Of a DNA stretch of 64,000 bases, positions 12,545-24,112 are shown in pieces. Position numbers and translations under genes: made by a program. The DNA is taken from contig JABACO010000130.1 of the NCBI GenBank assembly GCA_013339895.1, positions 25,437 to 89,436 on the forward strand, in the 5' to 3' direction. This DNA is from Ephydatia muelleri (Eukaryota > Porifera > Demospongiae > Spongillida > Spongillidae). The number at the start of each line of letters is the position of its first letter. The stretch's first letter is position 1. The notes beneath the pieces are model-generated. The model saw only the letters and a list, made by a program, of their open reading frames with translations. It did no database searches and was not told the DNA's origin.

Positions 12545-13030
12545 TGCTGTAATACATGTGGCGAAGGGTAACAGGTTAAATACAATAGTGCATGTAAGCT
12601 TTTCCTGTGTACCCTCATCATAAACTCTTTTCTAGTCAATGGAAAAGTATGTAATGAAGCTTCACTGTTTGTTATTCATCCTTAATAAACTTCTTTTTCC
12701 ATCATTGTGTTTGGAAGTGCTTTCCTAATTGGCATAAAGTTCTTAATTAAGTTCTTTCTGTGACTTCAGTTTTCAGTCACGGGCTCACAAAACAGTTTCC
12801 AGTTCCCTCCTCCCTCCCTTCTCTCCTTCTTTCAATCTCTCCTTTTATCTCTCCCTCCCTTCCTTCTTCCCTCCCTCCTTACCGTGCGTGTCTCTCTCTC
12901 TCCCACCCTTCCTTCCTCTCTTCTCCCTACCCTCTGAGACATGGCTACGGATACATTTATACCATTACATACACTGTAGATCGTTGTAAAGATTGGGAGT
13001 GTGAAATTTTTGTCTGTCACGGCTGACTGA
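10925..13030. repeat. Two to three ~850-bp tandem duplications with pyrimidine tracts
   Basis: A block starting GGAAGTGCTTTCCTAATTGG occurs at about 11860 and 12712, with a diverged version near 10945. Each copy continues through CACGGGCTCACAAAACA into a CCTCCCTCC-rich tract and then AGACATGGCTACG and AAGATTGGGAGTGTGAAA. The units also carry CA tracts (11516-11574 and 12482-12545). Confidence 0.85.
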
Positions 13031-13039
13031 TAGGGTAGG

Positions 13040-14005
13040 TACAATAAGATCACACTCCTTCATTCTCTCCCACCCTCCCTTCCTCCTCTTCCTCCCTTCT
13101 CCTTATCATTTTGAGCCATGGCTACTGGTACATGTACCAATATGTAGTGTGTCAGTACACATGATGTGTTAGCACACACTCCCATATGTATTGCATACTT
13201 ATAGATGCCCACCTCTCCGATGGGGATCGACTGGTGATGCATGATGTGTTCCCATTGATGATTTGTTCTGTTGTGTTAGCACACACCCTCAGATGATGCA
13301 TGCGTTGCATTCTTATAGATGCCCACCTCTCCGATGGGGATTGACTGGTGATGCATGATGTGTTCCCATTGATGATTTGTTCTGTTGTGTTAGCACACAC
13401 CCTCAGATGATGTATGCGTTGCATTCTTATAGATGCCCACCTCTCCGATGGGGATCAACTGGCGATGCTTGATAATGTATGAATTGCATTCTCATAGATG
13501 CCCACCTTTTCGATAGGGATCAACTGGCGATGCTTGATGTGTTCCATTGAGAGGAATTGATCTGTTTCAGGTCTATGTACATGTGTATGTGTTAGCACAC
13601 ACTCTGATAATGTATGTATTGCATTCTTATAGATGCCCACATCTGATGGGGATCTGGCGATGCTTGATGTGTTCCCATTGAGGGGGATTGATCTGTTTAA
13701 GGTCAGTACATGTGTATGTGTTAGCACACTCTCTGATAATGTATGTATTGCATTCTTATAGATGCCCACGTCGATGGAGATCTGGCGATGCTTGATGTGT
13801 TCCCATTGAGGGGGATTGATCTGTTTAAGGTCAGTACATGTGTATATGTATGTGTTAGCACACACTTTCTGATAATGTATGCATTGCATTCTTATAGATG
13901 CCCACCTCTCCAATGGGGATCAACTGGCAATGCTCGATAATGTATGTATTGCATTCTTATAGATGCCCACCTCTCCGATGGGGATCAACTGGCGTTGCTC
14001 TATAA
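13040..14005. repeat. Tandem repeat of ~120-140-bp units
   Basis: About eight units contain TTCTTATAGATGCCCACCTC, then CGATGGGGATCAACTGGCGA, a TGTGTTCCCATTGA segment and a GTGTTAGCACACA segment. Unit length varies through internal deletions. Reading frames spanning the array are repeat-derived. Confidence 0.9.
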
Positions 14006-14009
14006 TGTA

Positions 14010-14425
14010 CCCCATTGCGAACAATATCAAGGCGGCAGTGAAGCTAAGTGGCATAGAAGAGGTACCGGAACACAGTTGATCGTAGTCGAACAGCTCATCT
14101 CACAAGTCATCCTTGGGGTTGATTTTCTGCAGCAACAAGGTCTAGTACTGGACTTCACTACCTCGCCCGTGTCAGTCACTGTTGCTAGACAGAAAAGACC
14201 AACACCTGTGAGCACAGCACCTGGACCAGCACCACTACCAGAACCAGAAGCACTGCAGGCAATACGGAAAGGGGAGAGAGAGAGAGGAGAGAGAAGGTGT
14301 GCATCGTGGCATCCCTGGAAGATCCAGCTTCAGATGAGGCGGACGAGTGTGTAATACCAATTTTCAATGAGTTCGCAGATGCTGAATTTCCGGGGATTTG
14401 TCAAGCCTTGCTTTGAAGAGACAGT
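14010..14425 (+). pseudogene. LTR-retrotransposon pol fragment (protease-RT linker)
   Basis: The open segment reads IVVEQLISQVILGVDFLQQQ followed by GLVLDFTTSPVSV. This resembles the end of a retropepsin domain and the linker before reverse transcriptase in Ty3/gypsy-type polyproteins (pattern ILGxDFL...G..LDF). A GAGAGA tract near 14275 shifts the frame. The next frame gives CIVASLEDPASDEADECVIP, which again fits the linker. No RT catalytic motif is present before stops. It is a short decayed relic; the family assignment rests on motif resemblance only. Confidence 0.55.
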
Positions 14426-15190
14426 GCGACAGGCAAGAGACGGATTTTGTCAAGACCCTTTCGCTGATTCATCATAAATTATCACACTCAAACAGTCCAG
14501 CTGTTTGTGCATTAATGATTAGTCGCGACTGCTGAGCACGGCCAGTACACGTATAAGGATACTTAGTTCAACCTATTAACAATGGTTTGACATGTGAGAA
14601 ATGTTTACAAGAGCACGTTGCAATTACAGTTATACTGCAGCTACTCAGAATATAGTGGAAGCTTTTTCTGAGCCTTTTGTATATTTGACTAATCGTCGAT
14701 TGAGAAGATCCTGTCGCTACATGTAAACAACGCAGAATCCCCACAAACTAGGCAGCACGTTTAAAACTAAGTGATACTGTGGCTAATAACTATTCAGAAT
14801 ACAATGCAGAGGATCGTACTTGACGGCCCGGTATATAAAGCAAGGGGCGGGGCATCATAACAAACGATAAACGCACAAAGCTACGTATTTTATAGCTTAT
14901 ACCTGCTCAGAATACAATGAAAACATTCCTGAGTCACTTGCATGGGAATTTCACGTTATTATGACAACGTAACCCGACTTGTAACCTTGCTCCGACATGT
15001 GGACGGGTGACTTTTTACGTGGGTCATAATTCATGCATGAACCACCACTGCACACGTCATGTTACGCATGATGGAATTACTCAAACAATTAAGGTATAGT
15101 GTTACCAGTCAAGATCTGTTTTTTACAACGGTACGAGTAGGAATGTCAAATTCTTTTAATCTATGCAGGTTGGGTATACCTGATAACATC
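14425..15190. other. No gene recognised
   Basis: Mixed-composition DNA with many stops in all frames. No repeat unit was found. Confidence 0.4.
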
Positions 15191-15409
15191 TAGCTGCTTA
15201 ATAAATCATAATGAATGAACGATCGAATGTCATTACCACACCAGTGGGATTCATATTCAGGAGTTCCTCTAGCGGATCATTGATTACATCTTGGGTTTCA
15301 TTGGTAGCAAAATCCATCCATATATAAGCCAGCCATGTGCGACCCAGAGTGCAGGCCCATGTAGTACGCATACTCATACACACATCAGAACAAGTGTACA
15401 TGTAACCTG

Positions 15410-15880
15410 GACTGCTGAAGTTGTTTTTGGGGTTGGAGAAAAAGCAGTGCGTGATGCACTGATGTACCTCAGTGAAATATTTGGCAGGTGAGGTTGATTC
15501 CTCCCTACCCCCTCAGGCACATCGCTACCTTAAGTTATCTACAGTAACATAGCACAGTCTCGTATCCAGATAAATCATTCTCGTATATCTCGTCGATGTG
15601 CTCATCATCTGTTCTTCCTTTCCTTGGTCACCCAGGTGTTCACCATACTCTCTCTCTCTCTTTATTATACTCACCACACACTTTGTACTGGACAACTGCA
15701 GTGTGTCTTGGGAGATAGGCAACAAGATCTTTGTCAGTGACTCACTCAGGAATTTAAACTGTAACCTGTGTTCGGGTATGTGATGTTACTATTGTTACTG
15801 TTTATGCTGGTACCCAGGTGTGCCATTGTTAGAAGTAATCTTGCATAAAGGAAGCTGGACTTGGAGGGGGATGCTGTAAT
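15410..15880 (+). CDS. Three phase-consistent candidate exons, unknown product
   Basis: A segment ending at about 15490 reads VVFGVGEKAVRDALMYLSEI and ends at a strong donor (GGCAG then GTGAGG). The next segment, about 15700-15775, starts after ACTGCAG and reads VSWEIGNKIFVSDSLRNLNC, ending at GTATGT. The third starts after TACCCAG near 15820 and ends at TAA (about 15869). The three phases join correctly. I do not recognise the protein. On the opposite strand 15401-15230 also has a protein-like open stretch (WLAYIWMDFATNETQDVIND) ending at a possible donor, so the strand is unsettled. Confidence 0.25.
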
Positions 15881-16007
15881 AGAAAAGATGGTTGTGTATT
15901 TTGACCAATCAGCTCAGTGTCAGCTCAGTGGCAAGACCTCTTGACCCTCCTCTTCCTCCTGTGTGAGGATGGACTGTGGATTGTAAGGGTGCGTTAGGAA
16001 GGACAGA

Positions 16008-16124
<117 letters not shown>

Positions 16125-16439
16125 ATGCACAAGTCAACTCACATGGGAGGAGAGATGATCTTTCTTCACTACATCTGAACACGATCATCTGTGGGTGCTG
16201 AGGATGGAAGAAAAGTGAAGTGTGACTATTTTTAAACAACAAGTGGGGACAATTAGACTATCATAATACACCACAAAAAAACACACACATTCTCCCTCAA
16301 TACAAGAGTTAGGAACTCCAGGGACATCCTTCCCTTTCCTTCCTCCAGATCTCCCACTACGCTGACATTGTGTTTTACAGTCAGGCCTGGGCATATGGTA
16401 TGGCCCTGTGCAAGGAAATGAATAGGGCCAGCTGGATAG

Positions 16440-17945
16440 GAATATGATACAATATTTTTCACGTATGAGTTTAGAATCTGTGCACGAACACAATACAATA
16501 GTTAGGTTAGAATGGCCATTGCCCATTGAAACACATGGGGAACGCATGAGCTCTTCATGATCCTCATCTACTTGGTTGTAAATTTCTAAACGTGTCATGT
16601 CATAGTTGGGATGAAGCAATGTTGACAGTTTCGTAGTAGGAAAGTCAAAGGTTCTTTCTTAACGCCTAGCACGTGCGCATCCGTCGTTACAAATCGTACT
16701 ATTTCGTACAATTTCGTACTAATTTTTAAATTTCTTTTTTTTTCAATGAACGATTGCTATCGAAACAGCACGATCCTTGTTTATCTTACGCTTGTTCTAT
16801 TTACAATCTGTGCACGGGCACACAATACTCTACGAGTGCGACAAACTTTCTGCTCAGGGGATGGCCATTGCATTGGCCCAGCCAGTCTGATGTTGTGCTA
16901 GCGAAACGAACCTCACAGAAATGAAAGGTACAGGGTGATCCAAAAGTTGCGCAAAATTGTATAACTCCAGAACAGAACATAGATTAAATAAACAGAGCAC
17001 TACCTTTTAGTAACTACAATTCATAACTTCATGTTAATCATTGGCATGCTTTTGGGTTTAAATAGCAATGCTTAGTTCTAAAGTTATGCCAATTTAAAGA
17101 TTTGCGATCTTACCCTCTATAACACATGTAGCTCTTCATTGTCCCCATTTTCTTGGCTGGAAATAGTGTAATGCCATAGTTGGCGTGCGGTAATGTTGAC
17201 AGTTTCATAGTAGGAAAGTCAAAAGTTCGAATCTTGGTGGAGGTACTTTTTCTTAACGCTTAGCACGTGCGCATCCGTCGTTAGAAATCGTACTATTTCG
17301 TACAATTTCGTACTGATTGTTAAATTCATTTTTTCAATGAACGATTGCTATCGAAACAGCACGATCCTTATTTATCTTACGCTTGTTCTATTTACAATCT
17401 GTGCACGGGCACACAATACTCTACGAGTGCGACAAACTTTCTGCTCAGGGGATGGCCATTGCATTGGCCCAGTCAGTCTGATGTTGTGCTAGCGAAAAGA
17501 ACCTCACAGTAATGAAAGGTACAGGGTAATCCAAAATTGTATAACTCCAGAACAGATTAAATAAACAGGCACTACCTTTTAATACGTACAATTCATAACT
17601 TCATGTTAATCATTGGCATGCTTTGTTTTAAATAGCAATGCTTAGTTCTAAAGTTATACCAATTAAAGATTTGCGGATCTTATAACACATGTAGCTTTTC
17701 ATTGTTCGCATCTTCTTGGTTGGAAAGAGGACATATAGTGTCATGTCATAGTTGGCTTGTGGTAATGTTGACAGTTTCGTAGTAGGAAAGTCAAAGGTTC
17801 GAATCTCAGCGGAGGTACTTTTTCTTAACGCCTAGCACGTGCGCATCCGTCGTTACAAATCGTACTATTTCGTACTATTTCGTACTAATTTTTAAATTCT
17901 TTTTTCAATAAACGATTGCTATCGAAACAGCACGATCCTTGTTCT
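16440..17945. repeat. ~573-bp tandem repeat, about 2.6 copies
   Basis: The marker GTTGACAGTTTC recurs at 16621, 17195 and 17767. Each unit contains GCACGTGCGCATCCGTCGTT, repeated 'CGTACTATTTCGTAC', GAACGATTGCTATCGAAACA and, in complete units, CAATCTGTGCACGGGCACAC and GGCCATTGCATTGGCCCA. Two units carry a GTTCGAATC motif that looks like a tRNA B box, about 44 bp after a TGGCTTGTGG-like A box. A tRNA-derived SINE head is therefore possible. Confidence 0.85.
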
Positions 17946-18659
17946 TCTATGTTAGGCATTTTGATACTACGAACGGTATTTTTCATACTCTATCTGAAAT
18001 TTTCGTATTAGGCGGTACATTATTAGAATGGACACGAATGAGTGCTTATCGGAAAAAACTATATACGTGCATGCTCCTGATCGATCAAGAACGATGTACA
18101 TATTAAGCAAATAGAACCATGCATAAATGTATACTCATTATAATCTAAGATATTCAACGATCGTATATGATCACTTTGACGGTGCACCGTGCTGCTTCTT
18201 TGCAACCATCGTAATTTGATTATAGTACGATGTAAATTTGACGAAACGATCGTGCATAGATCTTGTACGGATTTTTTGCTGGGTAATAGTTTGGCAGGAA
18301 CATGGCCGACAACTAAAGTGTTTTTGACAATAGCTACTACTTCAGTTGTTTGTCTTTGATGTTTGTGGGCTCTGTCTGCAAAAGCAGAACTTTACCAACG
18401 GAGGGTTGCGAGACAACTTGGTAATCATGACAAACAATGCTATTTCCACGTATAGGAGCTTTCTATACATCTGCTGGTTGGCTTGCCATGCTTTGCGGGG
18501 TAAGAAAAAGCACATTAGTAGACTCTGATATTTGTTTAAAGTGCATGACATATACATTACCTCTGATTATATACAGAGTAGAGTAAATGCGCTCAAGCGT
18601 CAACAATGGTAGGTCGGTTGTAGGAAACGCGTACTTTTAATTATGTTTTTAATTAGTTG

Positions 18660-19130
18660 CCTCACCAATCACCACCAAATGGAGAAGTGGGCTGGGTTTG
18701 ATGATGGTGCTCCTCTGGCCTCATTCATGGAGTAAATTTTTTGACTTATTATTTCTCTTTTTAATTACTTAAGTATCATCTAATTGTATGTATTTCATGT
18801 TTTTAAAAGTATTGTTCATTGTAAAAATCTACAGTTGGAGAGTAAATAAGTTGCATGGCTACTAATTTTCTAAGCGGACTGATTTTCGTCTTGCTACGAA
18901 GTACGAAGTGATTAAAAGAAGCACAAACCCCCTCCTCCGAGAATGAAAAATTTGACAGAAGTCATTGACTGCCTTAATTGAAGATATCCGTTCATTTCTG
19001 AGCAGAACAGTTATGCAGAAGAAGCAACTAGGACTGATGAGCTACTGAGTGCAGTCACCAGGTTGAAATGCACGTGCTCAGTTCAAGCATCAATTACAGA
19101 TTTTTTCCAAAAAGATAACACCCCTTAATC
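18660..19130 (+). pseudogene. Possible pogo/Tigger-like transposase C-terminal remnant
   Basis: The last open frame ends VQASITDFFQKDNTP before a stop near 19127. QASITDFF matches the PCNA-interacting consensus QxxIxxFF. Such a tail is common at the C-terminus of Tigger/pogo-type transposases with CENP-B-like domains. Upstream frames carry a frameshift near 18990, and no catalytic or DNA-binding domain is intact. A host gene with a PIP box cannot be excluded. Confidence 0.35.
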
Positions 19131-19198
19131 TTAATTATGCTGTATCTGTATAGTACACAATACACTGTTAAGATACACTTGCCATCATTATATTATAT

Positions 19199-19448
19199 GG
19201 GACAGTTTCCGCGAAAATTGCCCCACGGTTAAAATGTTATAAAAATGCATCGCGTTTGAATCGCTATAACTTCCCAACGGATAACGCTATCGACTTCTTA
19301 TTTTCAACACTTCATACTACACCATTTCACTATGAAGTGTTGAAAATAGAAATTCGATAGCGTTATCCGTTGGGTAGTTATAGCGATTTCAAACGCGATG
19401 CATTTTATAACATTTTAACAGTGGGGCAATTTTCGCGGAAACTGTCCC
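19199..19448. mobile_element. 250-bp palindromic foldback MITE
   Basis: Starts GGGACAGTTTCCGCG and ends in its reverse complement. The arms are nearly perfect inverted copies over about 120 bp meeting near 19325. Flanks are TA-rich (ATAT on the left, CTAT on the right). It shares termini and sub-terminal DNA (ATGCATCGCG, ATCGCTATAACTTCC) with the giant elements at 35593-48574. Confidence 0.9.
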
Positions 19449-19557
19449 CTATACTCATTGTAATGATAAAAAGTTCCAATCCCTGAATAAAGGACACCTC
19501 GATAATCAGGACACTTGAGGTTGGTCCCGCTAGTGTCCGCATTTCGGGGTTCCATTG

Positions 19558-19594
19558 TATATCTGTGGGGTAATTTTCGCGGAAACTGTCCCAT
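19558..19594. mobile_element. Isolated foldback terminus
   Basis: A right-hand terminus (GTGGGGTAATTTTCGCGGAA, then ACTGTCCC) followed by ATAT, with no matching left end in the next 100 bp. The intervening DNA (19475-19555) contains a different sequence with CGATAATCAGGACACTTGAG. Confidence 0.7.
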
Positions 19595-19725
19595 ATAAGT
19601 ATGAATTTTATACATCAGACTATATCTCGCAATCTGATTGGTCGATAACAGGTACCTTATTTCGCGTAGAGACCTCGTTAGACTAATCGCGTCCTCTAAA
19701 TGCCAGCGGTCGGGTATTCTACAGT

Positions 19726-19835
19726 AGAATACCCGCTCTCTGGCACTTAGAATACCCGCTCTCTGGCACTTAGAATACCCGCTCTCTGGCACTTAGAATA
19801 CCCGCCCTCAGGCTCTTGCACTTAGAATACCCGCC
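19726..19835. repeat. 23-bp minisatellite, four to five copies
   Basis: Units of AGAATACCCGCTCTCTGGCA plus CTT; the last copy is diverged. It is preceded by an inverted GGGTATTCTAC/GTAGAATACCC pair that can fold. Confidence 0.9.
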
Positions 19836-20129
19836 AATAAGATCCCGTTGCTACACAAAAACTGCGCTTGCGCAATGGATAATTGTAACGGCATTCGCGT
19901 TGCTATAGTCTAAATCACTGTCACCTTCGTGATATCTACGTGATTTAGCCCTTAGTAGCACCCTCGCTACGCTCGGGACGCTCAGGGCCCTCGGGTATTC
20001 GGTTCCAGTATCTAACTATTATAACTTTTGTACCGTCAATATCATTGCTTGACAGACTCCGTAATGTGGACATCAACATGGCCGTGCCACCGTGTGAAAC
20101 CTTATCACCATGTACCAGAATTAAATGCT

Positions 20130-20825
20130 TACTATCTCCTCCCGAATTGCCGTTTCAATGTGCCTATAATCCCTTCATACCCTGGGATTCTAAATAGTCC
20201 CATGGTTTTGTTGAGCTCTGATCTAGCAGCTTTAAGCTCTCGGAAGGCTATCCGCGCATTCCATTGAGAGCGCCAGATAAAAAGCATCGCTCACACCGTA
20301 CTTGTCCAATAAATGCATGACTTGTAGTTCCTTCCTACCTTCTCCTTGCGCATCCGAATTAGAAAGAGAAATGCAAACACTCTTGCCAGACACCGTGTGC
20401 ATAGTCAAGTGAGCGTATCGGCAGTTAGACCGTACGATTCCGTGGAAGGATAATGCCTTCACGGCGTTGCCTTTCACCGCCTCTATTTTTTCTCTTTCTC
20501 TGCCTCATCGATAACTCATCAATAGTCTTCCCATTGTTTTCAAGTTCATGATCCATGACGATTCCGTTTCCATCTCTTCGACATACTAACTAAGTTTACT
20601 ATCAGCTCGTCAGTAAGAGCAACATAGCTGTCAAGGGAATCGGCTAGTTCTGCTTTCTTCTTCAACTCCAGAGCAGACAGACGGTTATACTGTAAATCGA
20701 GTTGAGTTCATTAACAGCTAATCTTTTTTTTTTTTCTACCTTCTGATCTGCGGAACAAACTTGCTATGCTACCTGTTCTTTGCGAAAAGAAGCTTCCAAG
20801 CGTGCACATTCTGAATTCAAAATAA
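20130..20825 (-). pseudogene. Transposon-associated coiled-coil protein, frameshifted
   Basis: From 20825 downward, several short frames join into a protein-like sequence. It begins with a coiled-coil segment (LEASFRKEQVA; LSALELKKKAELADSLDSY in another frame), then MRQRKRKNRGGERQR. The longest intact part is 20477-20232 (KALSFHGIVRSNCRYAHLTM and YGVSDAFYLALSMECADSLP). A frameshift follows, and the next frame gives LKAARSELNKTMGLFRIPGY. It resembles uncharacterised repeat-derived proteins of sponges and cnidarians, from memory of the pattern and not from a search. At least three frame breaks make it a pseudogene. Confidence 0.5.
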
Positions 20826-21149
20826 TAACCTCATAACGACGTGTTCATTATGCATGCGACCAAAAATAAGCCCCTTGCATGTCTTTGGGCTTATAAATCT
20901 ACTATGCAGCATATGGCTTCATCGCTTTCCTGCAACATCAATAGTGAAGAGCATTCATTCGCAGCTGTATACTGCAAGCTGCTTGATTCTTTGTTCTCTC
21001 CATGCACGAATGATTGCGTTTATTTCAGGCCACGAACCGTGCACCTACTGGAACACGAAGGCAACGGTGCCGGTAGAAGGGGTAGGAGGAGAGGAGGAGT
21101 GGAGGAGGAGAAAAGGAGAGAAAAGCAGGAACAGGAAGCAGGGAAGGAC

Positions 21150-21151
21150 AG

Positions 21152-21207
<56 letters not shown>

Positions 21208-21346
21208 GGACAGGTACAGACAGACAGACAGACAGACAGATCAGACAGACAGACAGACAGACAGACATACAGACAGAATACAGACAGACAGACAGACATA
21301 CATACATACATACATACATACATACATACATACTACATACATACAT

Positions 21347-21411
<65 letters not shown>

Positions 21412-21445
21412 TACATACATACATACATACATACATTACATACAT
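21150..21445. repeat. Compound microsatellite (CAGA)n-(CATA)n-(CA)n
   Basis: Successive tracts of CAGA (21150-21298), CATA (21298-21364), CA (21364-21408) and CATA (21408-21445). Long frames here are repeat-derived. Confidence 0.95.
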
Positions 21446-21639
21446 ACCCTGACACACTGAGACACACTAGCTATGAAAGTTACGATGATGAAATATCCCC
21501 CTCCTGAAGGGAACATCCACATCGTAAGAGGAGGGCTCGGGCATTGGCTCGCACAAGAGTCAAATTAAGGCGGCCGTACAGGCTATATATTACACAAAAA
21601 TGGGTACAAAGCAATGAATGTATTAAACAGAAACTGAGG

Positions 21640-23035
21640 GAACCTTGGCTTCTGCAACAGCCAGATCAATTGCACTGATTCTGAATGCTCGCCCCTGTGA
21701 TGATCGTGCACCCCGTAAGCACATGATTGAAGAGTGCAGGAGAGAGAACTAAGACAGCATCTTATCCAGGCAATAGTTGTGCCGTAAAGTTGCTCTTGCT
21801 TGGAAGATAGAAGAGAGGCAAGTATCTCCCATTCCTCCTGATGTGGAAAATACTAGACACGTTGGTCATAAGACCTCTGCTTTTGGTGTTCGTGAAGGCG
21901 GTATGCTGATGGTAACATGGAGCAAATGATAGAGGGAATGAAATTGAGCCTGATTGCATCCTTAAGTGGCTGGAGGAGTGATGATATGTCCGGTATGGTG
22001 CAAAGGAAGAAAGTTCAAAGCCCAGACACACCATGAACAAAAGCACAGTAGGCAGCATGAGGTTGAGTCTTGGCGATCAAGGATAAGTTGAGGATGGTAG
22101 AGATCCACACCTTCATTTTGTCACTGATGTAACTCTCTAGAAAGAATCGGCTCCCTAGTGCTGCACCAAGATGGCGCGGCGCTTCCCTTCAGATGTTATA
22201 CCGATTCCTGTGCCAGAGAACAGTTCTTTTGCATCACGCTCATGTTGTGGTTTAACTATCAATCATATTTTCCCAGGGTTGACAAAGTACCCATAGGTGG
22301 GACCAGAGGATGACAACATGGTCCATCAGGCCTTAAGATTGAGTAGTGTGCCACCTGCAGTAGCATCATCAGCATGCCAAACCTGCTTGGTGTTTGTGCA
22401 CTGCAAATTCTCAATCAAAGGAACAGTTTGCAATAGCCTACATGGCCATGGCAAGGGGGTCTCCCTGGGTTGCTCCTTCCTGAGAGAAAAGAGTGTCCCC
22501 ATCTATGAAGTGAGAGGCATCTTCTCTGTATGTGCTTAATTGTAAGTATAGTGGCAAGTGATGGACACAATTGGTGGATATTTGTGAGAGCAACTTTACG
22601 GTTGAGAGAGTTGAATGCATTGTCAGCATCAACAAGGAGGGCAGCCTAAGTCGTTGCATCATGAAAGATGCAACACATTGAATGTATGGCAGCTTCACAT
22701 ACAGCTTCATGTCCAGCACAAAGCTGAAAAACCAGCAGCCTCTAGTACATCAGACTTGATAACAAAAAGAACTGCCTTGCTAATATTCTTCTGACTATCT
22801 CACCAACACCAAAGGGGCGCACGCCTGGACATTTATCAAGGGCAATAACATGGTTGGCAGTGAGTGTTGCAAGAAGACCTTGAGGGTATAATTGTAAGGT
22901 AAATTGGTTATTCCATGATCTGAGGGTATAATTGTAAGATAAATTGGTTATTCCATGATCTGAGAATACAATTATACCCGATTCGTTGCCACCTTTTTTC
23001 TTAACCTTGCATTTAATTTCAAATAGGGCTTTGCA
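21640..23035 (-). pseudogene. Non-LTR retrotransposon reverse transcriptase remnant
   Basis: On the minus strand, in order: ANHVIALDKCPGVRPFGVGE (near 22840), a segment equivalent to RT domain A (DADNAFNSLNRKVAL, frame-shifted, near 22620), HFIDGDTLFSQEGATQGDPL (near 22500) and, farther on, LLSSKQEQLYGTTIAWIRC (near 21790). This is the normal order of an RT palm and thumb. The QG(A/T)TQGDPLAM block is typical of non-LTR reverse transcriptases. At least four frameshifts or stops interrupt it. The YADD-type motif is not clearly preserved. A 44-bp tandem duplication at about 22883-22970 lies inside the 5' portion. Confidence 0.75.
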
Positions 23036-23388
23036 CATGTATGCCTGACTATACTTACTACAATAAGATTATTTTATTCTTTGTGACCAGTACACCGGGT
23101 TACATTTTACGACTCCAAGAACCGGCTAATCTTGGTCCGTGCGTGAGAAACCACCGGGCTATTTGAATGAGTTGATTCAGAAGACAATGACCTTTTTATT
23201 GTAGAACGTTTGGTGGCAAGGCGTAAGAAGGTGCGCCGTAATTTACAAGGGCCATGTTATGTAAAGAACGATCTACAGAGCATTGTTGACAACTATGCAG
23301 TTCTTCAAGAACTGTTTGAGGTATGCTGCAATACTGTTATAAGAACACAGAAATTAAAGCCATGGCCATAGTTAATCACAAAAAATTT

Positions 23389-23409
23389 GGGGGGGGGGGG
23401 GGGGGGGGG
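23389..23409. repeat. Poly-G tract, 21 bases
   Basis: Uninterrupted G run just beyond the 3' end of the hAT remnant on the minus strand. Confidence 0.95.
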
Positions 23410-23914
23410 CTAATTAATTTCATGACATGATAAAACGATGCATGATACTAAAATGTACATTCTGTACAGTATGCATTAAACAAATGTTCCAATACAGTGT
23501 GGTGGCTTGAATTATGGCTTATGAAATCATTTGCCACTGCTTGAAGGTCTAACATATCTATATCATCTTTATGCACAAGTAAATCATGCACCAGTTTAAC
23601 AGAGTCTGATGCATGGTACTCCTCAGCCATGTCTTCAAGCGTCTAAGGGCACTAAATGTTCGTTCACTAACTGCATATGTTGCTGGCATTACAAGAATTA
23701 ATTTTGCAAGCTTCAATACTTCTGTGTATAGCTGACGTTGAGCTGAATTGAGTTGTTGCAGAAAGTGAATTATACATTTTAATTTCATACCACCAGTCTG
23801 ACTATGAACTTCAAAGGGAAGATTGCAGTGCAAAACAAACAATTGGATTGCTAGACGCTCAAGATCAAAGTCCTTCCCATACAGATCTAGAATTTCATTG
23901 CATTCATTAGAATA

Positions 23915-24112
23915 ATTAGTGTGGCGCCAAAGGCGCCCTCGTCCTAGTGGTCGTTGACGGCCAAAACATTGCTAAAACATTTTAGTGTAAGATGGGTGCT
24001 TTTAGACACCGGATTCGGATTCCGGGTGCAAATTGACCTGGTCCCTCGCACCTTCGGCGCGGCCCTAAAACCTAAAACCTAAACCCTAACCCCCAAAACA
24101 TATCCTAACAGC
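23915..24112. mobile_element. SINE-like insertion with telomere-like 3' end
   Basis: About 190 bp interrupts the hAT coding frame. It contains TCCTAGTGGTCG (A-box-like) and GATTCGGATTCCGG (B-box-like) about 70 bp apart, then CCTTCGGCGCGGCCC, and ends in irregular CCTAAAACCTAAACCCTAA repeats. The A/B boxes suggest RNA polymerase III origin. This is an inference from short motifs; the target-site duplication is not clear. Confidence 0.4.

Noticed and set aside
20028-20267. Plus-strand 79-aa frame
   Set aside because: It is antisense to the better-supported minus-strand transposon protein.
24063-24095. Chromosome end or internal telomere
   Set aside because: The CCTAAACCC stretch is only about 30 bp and irregular, and lies inside an insertion in a hAT gene.
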